From NCBI GenBank assembly GCA_030248225.1, contig JASANE010020100.1:1-64000 (forward strand): a stretch of 64,000 nucleotides of DNA, read 5' to 3'. A program made the translations under genes and the position numbers. Shown piece after piece: positions 54,422 through 60,752 of the stretch. The number at the start of each line of letters is the position of its first letter. Position 1 is the stretch's first letter. The notes beneath the pieces were generated by a model. That model was given only the letters and a program-made list of their open reading frames with translations, made no database searches and was not told the origin of the DNA. This stretch comes from Trileptium ribeirensis. Its lineage: Eukaryota > Nematoda > Enoplea > Enoplida > Thoracostomopsidae.

Positions 54422-55732
54422 TTAGATCCATTCTATTTTATTTTGATCTTTAATCATTTTCATAGTCTTCGGATACTCCCCCATAACGAACAATACCATT
54501 GATTCGGACAGCGTTGCTTTGAAGTCGATAAGTAGCCTGACGTTGCCATCTTTGACCTTTGAAATGTAGCTTCCGCAGCCACTTGAATGATCTGGCGATA
54601 TGTCGATTGCGAATACTCCAAAACCACCTTTCATATCGTATGGTCCAAAGCCAATGTCCCTGTTGACGTAGTTGAGCCCTCGAAGTAGACTTGCATACAG
54701 CTCCGGAATGGTTCCAGCATTAACCACGAGTGGACTTTGATTAGGTAGCGATAGATTGTTCACCAGTACTTGAAACTTTGTCATATCCGGTAATTTGAGA
54801 TCGTAGATATTTTTCTCGATATTTCCGTTGAATGTATCCTTTGCAACCATCCATGCGAATATGCGACGGGGTAGATCTTCTTCAAATACAGTAAAGTCGA
54901 AGTTTTGATTATCTTTACCGAGACCAAATGTTCGTATTTCGTAGGTAACGCATGGGTATAAAGCACCTTTTGATTGATATATATTATTAATATTACTAAG
55001 TGCCTTACTGTAGAGCTTGATCATGTTGACTTTAAGTATAATTGGTTCAGTAATAGTTGTCGAATACTTTATGTTTTTCTTTTCTTGAATAATTTGTGAC
55101 AGTTGGTTTCTAGAAAACTTGAAGTGCAGTTCCGTTTGAGGGGGAAGATAACCACCGTTGAACGTTACGGGTGTGATGACGGGCATGTATACGCTTCCTC
55201 CATTGTTGAGAAAATAACAGTACCGCTCCGTTGCTCCACCATTATCCTCCGTACTATCCATTAGATAAGATTTGTCTTGAAACCATCCAGCTGTGCGTAG
55301 TAAGCAATTTCGTTCTTCTTTAGTGTAGTGGAGTAGGTGAAGAATATATGTCAGCCACTGATAATTTGATTGATTTGCAGTAACCGATTCACCGTTTATT
55401 TTCATTTCCACCTGATTGAATATAGCATATCCCATCTGGTTACATGGGAAAGCTTGATTTGTCACTGACCGCTTGTTTCGTTTCTTTGGAGGAGCTTTTG
55501 GTGTTGCTGGCTGTTTAGGTGGGGAACTATGTGATATATTTACTTTGAATGTTAAAAATATTTGACCCAAGTCGATGAGATAATCCGATTTAGGGACTTT
55601 GAATTCCAGTGGTGTCACTTCATCCTCTATAACTTGTCCTGTGTTACTGGTAAATTCCATAATCTGAGAATCTTCAACTTCATTTTGATACATGGGTTCT
55701 CGACTCCAATACAGATTAGCTAACGAGGTCAT
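54422..55732 (-). CDS. F54H12.2-type major capsid-like protein (element 2)
   Basis: 436 residues, intact. Landmarks: LEFKVPKSDYLIDL near the start, MKINGESVTANQSNYQWLTY about residue 110, LPRRIFAWMVAKDTFNG about 285, and a terminal domain with FAIDISPDHSSG, VRLLIDFKATLSESMVLFVM. This family, annotated in many animal genomes as uncharacterized F54H12.2-like, accompanies PolB, packaging ATPase and penton-like genes. That neighbourhood, its length and its many beta segments fit a double-jelly-roll major capsid protein (inference). The ATG overlaps the TGA of the basic ORF. A promoter-like motif lies 35 bp upstream inside that ORF. Confidence 0.8.
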   Translation of the reverse strand: MTSLANLYWSREPMYQNEVEDSQIMEFTSNTGQVIEDEVTPLEFKVPKSDYLIDLGQIFLTFKVNISHSSPPKQPATPKAPPKKRNKRSVTNQAFPCNQMGYAIFNQVEMKINGESVTANQSNYQWLTYILHLLHYTKEERNCLLRTAGWFQDKSYLMDSTEDNGGATERYCYFLNNGGSVYMPVITPVTFNGGYLPPQTELHFKFSRNQLSQIIQEKKNIKYSTTITEPIILKVNMIKLYSKALSNINNIYQSKGALYPCVTYEIRTFGLGKDNQNFDFTVFEEDLPRRIFAWMVAKDTFNGNIEKNIYDLKLPDMTKFQVLVNNLSLPNQSPLVVNAGTIPELYASLLRGLNYVNRDIGFGPYDMKGGFGVFAIDISPDHSSGCGSYISKVKDGNVRLLIDFKATLSESMVLFVMGEYPKTMKMIKDQNKIEWI

Positions 55733-55881
55733 TGTTGAAATATAGTCTTTTGCTTTGGTAGGGATTTCTTTTTATGTACTCTTTTCCTCTTAATTCTTTT
55801 TCTTTGCTTTTTAACTGACTGTCCTGGCACTAACCGATGCTTTGATGCTTGATCAACTTTGAATGATAGTGGTATATCCAT
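55729..55881 (-). CDS. Short highly basic protein (element 2), candidate core/DNA-condensing protein
   Basis: 50 codons from ATG 55881 to TGA overlapping the capsid ATG. Starts MDIPLSFKVDQASKHRL, then a long Lys/Arg run (KKQRKRIKRKRVHKKK) and KQKTIFQQ. Same location and composition as 44927-45061 of element 1, though the sequences barely align. A virion DNA-packaging peptide similar in kind to adenovirus core proteins is the likeliest role; a nuclear-localising regulator is the alternative. Confidence 0.7.
   Translation of the reverse strand: MDIPLSFKVDQASKHRLVPGQSVKKQRKRIKRKRVHKKKSLPKQKTIFQQ
55768..55777 (-). promoter_or_regulatory. ACATAAAAAG motif before major capsid gene
   Basis: 35 bp upstream of ATG 55732, inside the basic-protein coding sequence (encoding HKKK). 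Confidence 0.65.
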
Positions 55882-55901
55882 AGCTGTAAATTCAATGATA
55901 A

Positions 55902-56237
55902 CTAATTCTTTTTATGTATGAAGGTAAGATCCAGGTATAGTGTACCGTTCTGAAGTTTCTTCGTTTCGCTATCAAATACTTCAAATTGTAGGTCACGTAT
56001 ATGGGAATCTTTCACTGCTCTAATGCTTTTAAAGTCTGTAGAATTGGTTGCTACATGGAGTAAATTACAATATGTATCGTTGAATGGTGTATTTTCTACA
56101 AAGATTGCAGTGATAATAAAGGGTCTATTTCCGCTTGCTTCTACATGTGCATTATTTACCTGGACCAAACTTGCTTCAACTATTGCGGGGAGGTGTATGC
56201 TTAGGGCTGATAGAGGCTTAACAATAGTAAGATCCAT
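55902..56237 (-). CDS. Penton-like minor capsid protein (element 2), short form
   Basis: 111 residues. The C-terminal half, with a NLLHVATNS strand, then HIRDLQFEVFDSETKKLQNG and LYLDLTFIHK, follows the pattern of the penton-like proteins found beside F54H12.2-type capsids (a final LxLHFK-type strand). The N-terminal half is compact compared with element 1 (about 200 residues). The missing region may be a genuine shortening because the frame is intact and has its own promoter-like motif. Identification is by pattern and position. Confidence 0.6.
   Translation of the reverse strand: MDLTIVKPLSALSIHLPAIVEASLVQVNNAHVEASGNRPFIITAIFVENTPFNDTYCNLLHVATNSTDFKSIRAVKDSHIRDLQFEVFDSETKKLQNGTLYLDLTFIHKKN
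55908..55917 (-). promoter_or_regulatory. ACATAAAAAG motif before the basic ORF
   Basis: 26 bp upstream of ATG 55881, overlapping the last codons of the penton-like gene. Confidence 0.7.
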
Positions 56238-56265
56238 TTTCTTGTTATCATTACATGTGAACTTT

Positions 56266-56275
56266 CCTTTTATGT
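56266..56275 (-). promoter_or_regulatory. ACATAAAAGG motif before the penton-like gene
   Basis: 28 bp upstream of ATG 56237. Its TAA (56272-56270) is the stop codon of the TBP-like gene. Confidence 0.7.
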
Positions 56276-56803
56276 AAATAGATTTTCGATTCCTTTACTG
56301 TAAATATCTTTAGCTATATTGTAACAGTCATCAATACTTTTGGCCCCAGTAATTATAATCTTACCAGTTCGAAAGACTGATAGTGTGCTGCCTTTATATT
56401 TGAAGTTTAATGAAGGAAATAGTTCTGGTTCAAAAATAATAGTAACAAAGTTCCGTAGTTTTTCATATAAATTTTCTAGTTTAATATTGGACCCGGTGTT
56501 ATACCACCCCGTTACGGAACATATAGTAAATTTGAGTTCATTCGTTACATGTCCAAAGTTTTTTAATATTTTCTTAACTTTGATGCCAGCTGCGTCGAGT
56601 TGTTCCATTGAAATAAAACCAAGAAATTGAATAGAACCGTTTGGCCAGAACATTACACTACCGCCTTCTTTAAGTTTTAGTGTTGCTGCTCGAAATCGTT
56701 GAGGGTTGTATTTGATCCTCTCCAGTGTTTTCGCAAGTGATGCTAAGTTTATGGGGGAACCCGTCGATGTTTTTGCAACTAAGTTCATTACTTTGAAATC
56801 CAT
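56270..56803 (-). CDS. TATA-binding-protein-like transcription factor (element 2)
   Basis: Start at ATG 56803 (only a TTG lies farther up), 177 residues, about the size of the TBP core. Two direct repeats: repeat 1 (residues 3-85) with INLASLA, KYNPQRFRAATLKL and VMFWPNGS; repeat 2 (90-177) with IKLENL, FEPELFPSLNFKY and LSVFRTGKIIITGAK. These match the YNPKRF, YEPELFPGLIY and IFxSGKxxxTGAK signatures of TBP. The four phenylalanines that TBP inserts into DNA correspond to F37, F52, F129 and F144, all present. It probably binds element promoters to recruit host polymerase and general factors. It lies 9 bp after NADAR with no promoter-like motif of its own, so the two are probably co-transcribed. 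Confidence 0.85.
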   Translation of the reverse strand: MDFKVMNLVAKTSTGSPINLASLAKTLERIKYNPQRFRAATLKLKEGGSVMFWPNGSIQFLGFISMEQLDAAGIKVKKILKNFGHVTNELKFTICSVTGWYNTGSNIKLENLYEKLRNFVTIIFEPELFPSLNFKYKGSTLSVFRTGKIIITGAKSIDDCYNIAKDIYSKGIENLFT

Positions 56804-56812
56804 ATCGCACAA

Positions 56813-57286
56813 TCAGCCACAATCTTCCGAGCAGTTAGCCTTAGGCCACTTGTTAATATTTCTAGTTCTTGGATCGTTGATATAAATACCGATTCCGTCA
56901 ATACCAGCTTCAGCAATGATAGCGTGTTTTGTAGACAACAGTAGATCATAAGTTTCATTTACTTGACTAGTCTTTGCCTCCATCCCTTTTAATAATATTT
57001 CCTCTCGTAACAATTTCCAGTCTCTGGCGACGTAGCTACTTCTAAGGGATTGTCCAATCTGTTTTTGCTTCTTGGGCGACGATTCCATCATTATTTCAAA
57101 CATTGTAGCACCACACTGGAAAAATCCTGCTTTCTCAGACTGGTAATATTGCTGCAGAGTATTGTATGTAATTCCATCTACAGTAAAATCGGCGATGTGA
57201 TTTAGACTGAGAGGACTTTCTTTGCTTGAAAATAGTGCTAAATCCATACCGTTGCTGGTTTTACACTTCCGGAACGTAGTATTCAT
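56813..57286 (-). CDS. NADAR-domain protein (element 2)
   Basis: Start at ATG 57286, which overlaps the TGA of the 135-aa gene (ATGA); only TTG lies farther upstream. 157 residues: FTVDGITYNTLQQYYQSEKA is the family's N-terminal strand-helix, then a KKQKQIGQSLR helix, WKLLREEILLKGMEAKTSQ and STKHAIIAEAGIDGIGIY with a degenerate WGIG box. The Glu normally found in the VE(Q/H) helix is Gln here (LQQ), and the WG is absent, so catalysis may be altered. Family members process ADP-ribose derivatives, and some remove ADP-ribose from guanine bases put there by DarT-type enzymes. In an element with its own DNA polymerase and capsid it could reverse or bind an ADP-ribosylation-based host defence (inference). 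Confidence 0.75.
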   Translation of the reverse strand: MNTTFRKCKTSNGMDLALFSSKESPLSLNHIADFTVDGITYNTLQQYYQSEKAGFFQCGATMFEIMMESSPKKQKQIGQSLRSSYVARDWKLLREEILLKGMEAKTSQVNETYDLLLSTKHAIIAEAGIDGIGIYINDPRTRNINKWPKANCSEDCG

Positions 57287-57690
57287 GGTCGTAGTGTTTT
57301 CCAATCTAGTGTCTTTTCATGTGATTTTCCTTTACCGAAGGCACCTGTTGGAACTGCTGAAAGATACTCATGTCGGAACTTATCTGCATCTATTGGTTTG
57401 GGAGCTGAGAAATGACCGGTATCAGTAATAAAGTATCGTACGAGATCGTATAACGTTGAACCAACTGAACTGTCTTTGTATATTACCCTGTTATTGGAAT
57501 CTGTCTTAATATTTTGTATGTAATTTATTAATACTTTAGCTTTTGTTTGTTTGCGTTTAGGAAATAAGGAAACCATATCATCCGGCTTATTGTCTTCTAC
57601 AGTATCAACTACTATAGGTTGTTTTACCCTTTCTTCCTTCTCCCGACTTTCCATCCAACTTGGTGGTACTAATAAATATTGTTTTGCCAT
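57283..57690 (-). CDS. Conserved 135-residue element protein of unknown function
   Basis: Intact from ATG 57690. Starts KQYLLVPPSWM, has an acidic/basic linker and PKRKQTKAKVLINYIQNI. It then has NNRVIYKDSSVGSTLYDLVRYF and DADKFRHEYLSAVPTGAFGKG, the recurring signature of a small family next to F54H12.2-type capsid genes. Overlaps the upstream 100-aa gene by 22 bp and NADAR by 4 bp. An ACATAAAAAG motif precedes it by 48 bp. Role unknown. Confidence 0.65.
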   Translation of the reverse strand: MAKQYLLVPPSWMESREKEERVKQPIVVDTVEDNKPDDMVSLFPKRKQTKAKVLINYIQNIKTDSNNRVIYKDSSVGSTLYDLVRYFITDTGHFSAPKPIDADKFRHEYLSAVPTGAFGKGKSHEKTLDWKTLRP

Positions 57691-57971
57691 ATTGATAATA
57701 TTAACTTCAAAAGTTCTATATTGAGTGAAAGTGTTTGTCTTTTTATGTTATCTCGAAACCTGGGAAACTTTGTTAGTACTTGTTTGTATCTTCTAAGGTT
57801 CTTCTTTTCATCGCTAGTTAATGAAAATGTACCATATAGAATATTGTAACAAATTTCGCTAATGGAACTGAGAAACGAAGTCGGAGCAACTTTGATAAAC
57901 GCCTTTGCTGTGTTTGGATCTAGTCGCAACAGTAATTCAATCGTATATATTGTGTTTTGATGTTTCTCCAT
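57669..57971 (-). CDS. Conserved 100-residue element protein of unknown function
   Basis: Helical protein with FIKVAPTSFLSSISEICYNIL, then LTSDEKKNLRRYKQVLTKF and a hydrophobic C-terminus. Related to 42467-42709 and to small proteins (KxAPPxLxxxxxExxxNxL, basic helix) found beside the packaging ATPase in other elements of this class. No known function. Confidence 0.65.
   Translation of the reverse strand: MEKHQNTIYTIELLLRLDPNTAKAFIKVAPTSFLSSISEICYNILYGTFSLTSDEKKNLRRYKQVLTKFPRFRDNIKRQTLSLNIELLKLILSIWQNNIY
57739..57748 (-). promoter_or_regulatory. ACATAAAAAG motif before the 135-aa gene
   Basis: 48 bp upstream of ATG 57690, inside the 100-aa coding sequence. Confidence 0.55.
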
Positions 57972-57996
57972 TGTTAGTAGGTATCAGATACTCATA

Positions 57997-58007
57997 CCTT
58001 TTCATGT
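57997..58007 (-). promoter_or_regulatory. Variant motif (ACATGAAAAGG) before the 100-aa gene
   Basis: 25 bp upstream of ATG 57971; one extra base relative to the consensus. Confidence 0.45.
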
Positions 58008-58631
58008 TGGTTTAAATACTATAGGTTGTTCACCTGGAAGTATATTTGTTCTTACTCTCAAATCTTCCGGCGTTGTTGGTTTTAGATCAAGTACTAAGTA
58101 AGAGTACGGTTTCCCATGTGTTGCCATTTCAAAAGCTGTTGGTAAAAAATTAGGTTTCAGGGGCCATACTTGTCTGCCTAGTATATCAATCATTGATTTT
58201 GATCTAGGGTTAGGAAATAGTATTATGTATTGAGCGTTTCTTGAAATTTCTGTCATGTATTTACCACTATGATAAAAGTTTTGTACAATAAAGATAGTAC
58301 TGATGTTTATATGTCTCATCCTTGTAAACATATTAGCTAAAAGTTTATCGCTAGAATGTTCCATAAGATCGTCTATAATATATAGCACTTGACCCTCACA
58401 ACTGTCAATTTCTGCTGGAAACCCTTCTTCGAATTTAATGTTTTCAATTTCGTCTGCCAGTTCACGGTAAAGTGGCTGCATCATACCGTAACACCAAATT
58501 ATTTTTTCTATTGGCTTGTCAAACATTTGCTTTTGATGACGTAATATACTTGCAACTATATGCGTTTTACCGACACCTGTTGCGCCTGACACCACTGCGG
58601 TAAACGGTAACTCGAATGGTAGTGCTTCCAT
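58002..58631 (-). CDS. FtsK/HerA-type DNA-packaging ATPase (element 2)
   Basis: 209 residues, intact. Walker A VVSGATGVGKT (residues 13-23), Walker B VLYIIDDLM (about 84-92), then STIFIVQN as a sensor strand and SRNAQYIILFPNPRS. P-loop ATPases of this size power genome packaging in Polintons, adenovirus-like viruses and large DNA viruses. Unlike element 1 it lacks the N-terminal C2H2 finger. It is 12 bp downstream of the integrase and has a promoter-like motif 25 bp upstream. Confidence 0.9.
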   Translation of the reverse strand: MEALPFELPFTAVVSGATGVGKTHIVASILRHQKQMFDKPIEKIIWCYGMMQPLYRELADEIENIKFEEGFPAEIDSCEGQVLYIIDDLMEHSSDKLLANMFTRMRHINISTIFIVQNFYHSGKYMTEISRNAQYIILFPNPRSKSMIDILGRQVWPLKPNFLPTAFEMATHGKPYSYLVLDLKPTTPEDLRVRTNILPGEQPIVFKPT

Positions 58632-58643
58632 GTTTGTGTAGTG

Positions 58644-59702
58644 CTATTCTCGGATTCTTTTTATGTCTTGTTCAGAAACCCAGCTATTAAATTTCGCTGG
58701 ATAACCTAGCCATTTAACTAGGTATTCCCTGCTGCCGTCTCGCTTTATTCGTTTTCGTATAATTTTTTCTATTTTAAAGGTATCACCCACCTGTACCTTC
58801 TGCAACTCTGCTTCATACCATGTACCTAAGATTTCTTCATCACTGTAGTCAGAAAGCTTATATCTTGGCGGATCGGAGTGTAAACGTTTCTTTACTTTAA
58901 AAACTTCTAGTGACCACTGAGGAACATAGCCTTTACCAAAAGTTTTATCTGCATTACTTACTCTTACACTGTCTCCAAGTTTTAATTTAAACTTAATTTC
59001 TGTTCGCGGTTTCGGAGGGTATAGGAGGTTCAGTATTTGCCGCTCATTGTCCTCGGTTACATCTGAGGGACGGTATCCATATCTATTCTTTGTATTGTTG
59101 TATGTTGCAACTATGTTTTGAAGTGCTGTGATGTATGACTTTGTATTATGCTTATTCATGTATTTGTATATCTTGGATTTTAGTGTTCTGATAACCCTTT
59201 CCGCTACGGCTGCCTTAGTATCAACATTTTGGGCTGTATAACATATAATATTGTATTTGCCGCATAAAGCTTTGAACTTTGCATTAACAAACTCAGAACC
59301 ACGGTCGGAAAATATATGTCGAGGCTTCACTTGTTTAAACTGTTCTTCCATGACATCAACTACCGTATGCGCATGCTTATTCCTAAGGGGGACTACTTGT
59401 AGGTACTTCGACAATACGTCAATAACTATTAGCAAATATTTAACACCGTTATTATATCTGGCGAGGTTGGCCATGTCTGCTAAATCTATCTGCCACAAAT
59501 CGTTAAGCCCTTTGGTTACTGTACGCATTCTTCGGAAACGACGTCTTTTAGGCTTGTGAAGTGTATATGTTTCTTGTGACTGTAGCCATTCTCGTACCTG
59601 TCGTAACGTAAAACCGTATTTCTTAGCTGCTTGATATAGCTTGTTAGCACTACCGTAAGATGCTGGGTTGTTGGTATCGTAGTATATATCTTTCAGATCC
59701 AT
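58644..59702 (-). CDS. int: Retroviral-type integrase with chromodomain (element 2)
   Basis: I place the start at ATG 59702 rather than 59726. The promoter-like motif abuts 59726 but lies 24 bp from 59702, the spacing seen elsewhere, and the element 1 protein aligns from LKDIYY. 352 residues. After a basic N-terminal region comes the DDE core: Asp in LWQIDLADM, Asp in IFSDRGSEF and Glu in AAVAERVIRTLKS. An SH3-like region follows (GDSVRVSNADKTFGKGY), then a C-terminal chromodomain (IEKIIRKR, YLVKWLGYPAKFNSWV). Intact. It inserts element DNA, and the chromodomain may direct it to marked chromatin. Confidence 0.92.
   Translation of the reverse strand: MDLKDIYYDTNNPASYGSANKLYQAAKKYGFTLRQVREWLQSQETYTLHKPKRRRFRRMRTVTKGLNDLWQIDLADMANLARYNNGVKYLLIVIDVLSKYLQVVPLRNKHAHTVVDVMEEQFKQVKPRHIFSDRGSEFVNAKFKALCGKYNIICYTAQNVDTKAAVAERVIRTLKSKIYKYMNKHNTKSYITALQNIVATYNNTKNRYGYRPSDVTEDNERQILNLLYPPKPRTEIKFKLKLGDSVRVSNADKTFGKGYVPQWSLEVFKVKKRLHSDPPRYKLSDYSDEEILGTWYEAELQKVQVGDTFKIEKIIRKRIKRDGSREYLVKWLGYPAKFNSWVSEQDIKRIRE
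58657..58666 (-). promoter_or_regulatory. ACATAAAAAG motif before the ATPase gene
   Basis: 25 bp upstream of ATG 58631, within the last codons of integrase (encoding DIKR). Confidence 0.7.
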
Positions 59703-59726
59703 GACTAAGTATTTTGTGTGTTCCAT

Positions 59727-59736
59727 CTTTTTATGT
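59727..59736 (-). promoter_or_regulatory. ACATAAAAAG motif before integrase
   Basis: 24 bp upstream of ATG 59702. Its TAA (59733-59731) is the stop of the membrane-protein gene. Confidence 0.7.
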
Positions 59737-60210
59737 GTGCCTAATATTTACCCTTATAACCCTCTTCAATAACACATCTTCGAGATTAAATGTAGCCAAT
59801 TTTGACATTAATACGGGACCTAGGTTGCAACTATTTACCTTAAAAGCACGGTATTTGTGAGAAGTTTGGATTAGAAGCATAACATTACTATATGGAATCA
59901 TAATTTTGCTAAATATATGGTCCCAAATATCAAAGAGATAAACCATTCTAATATTCCACTCTGGGTTCCCAGGGGGTTTCAGTACTACTTCGAAGTGTAG
60001 ATTGGTTACATTGTGATCTATCCAGTGTATGTTGTAACCTATCTCCGGTGTCCAAGTATCATAAGTAGGTTTCCGCCAATCATTAAAACATAACTCCGTC
60101 TTATTAGCAGCTGTATGGCCTCTACAAGTTATAAATAAGCTTGATGTAATAGCTGTAATAATTAATGCCAGAACAACTGGTACTGTAATTTTCACCTTTG
60201 TATCCATCAT
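59731..60210 (-). CDS. Membrane-anchored element protein (element 2)
   Basis: 159 residues, intact, ATG 60210 (a second ATG directly follows). Residues 8-28 form a transmembrane helix (ITVPVVLALIITAITSSLFI) near the N-terminus, suggesting type II topology. The outer domain has ELCFNDWRK, NLHFEVVLKPPG, MVYLFDIWDHIF and a KRVIRVNIR end, shared with 46324-46810 of element 1. No known family. It is the only membrane protein of the element; an envelope, egress or entry role is conceivable but unsupported. Confidence 0.7.
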   Translation of the reverse strand: MMDTKVKITVPVVLALIITAITSSLFITCRGHTAANKTELCFNDWRKPTYDTWTPEIGYNIHWIDHNVTNLHFEVVLKPPGNPEWNIRMVYLFDIWDHIFSKIMIPYSNVMLLIQTSHKYRAFKVNSCNLGPVLMSKLATFNLEDVLLKRVIRVNIRHT

Positions 60211-60237
60211 GAAAGATTATAGGTAATAGCGTAAAGC

Positions 60238-60247
60238 CTTTTTATGT
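60238..60247 (-). promoter_or_regulatory. ACATAAAAAG motif before the membrane-protein gene
   Basis: 27 bp upstream of ATG 60210. Confidence 0.7.
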
Positions 60248-60302
60248 ATGTAAATGAATGTTAAAAAGTTTATTGAAATGAAAGGAGCGTATTTATCAAA
60301 CA

Positions 60303-60600
60303 TCCAATATCGTCATATCCGTTAGAGCTATGTTAAATTTGATCACATTTTCGAAATCAGCGTCCAAAACAACCCCTGGGTATAAAATTTCGTCATCCTA
60401 CGCCTATCCAGTAACTCCCTGTATTTACAGTGCCCAGAACCTTGAATTTTTTCTAAGTCCAACATTTTGCTATCTTGTCAGGGGGTGGTCCTACGATCAC
60501 GACGACTTCAAAATCGGGATCAGCGTACCGGATTACCTATATATTAACGCTTTTTGCGAAATTCCTAGTATTTTTAGAGATATTTAAAATTTTTATTTTT
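60303..60600 (-). other. Possible degraded minus-strand ORF between PolB and membrane protein
   Basis: Minus-strand segments such as DPDFEVVVIVGPPPDKIA and a terminal ADFENVIKFNIALTDMTIL ending before an AATAAA near 60275 look coding, but stops lie between them. An 85-codon plus-strand frame (60330-60587) overlaps. I cannot decide between a decayed gene and non-coding sequence. Confidence 0.3.
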
Positions 60601-60752
60601 GAGCCACCAACACAACACCTGCGTGTTTAACACCGCTGAGGATGCGCAGGATTTTCTATCAGCTCGGAATAAACAACAAAAGTTTACACATATACGTTTA
60701 TTGATAGAAAAACAAATAAACAACATATAACATAAACATTTAATATACAACC

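Noticed and set aside
60330..60587. 85-codon plus-strand ORF between PolB and the membrane protein of element 2
   Set aside because: It lies antisense to all element genes, has no promoter-like motif, and the opposite strand looks at least as coding-like.
60615..60655. Structured CCTGCG...CGCAGG region after PolB considered as another ribozyme
   Set aside because: Only a simple hairpin with an inner palindrome was seen, with no conserved ribozyme core; a 3' end structure is possible but not supported.
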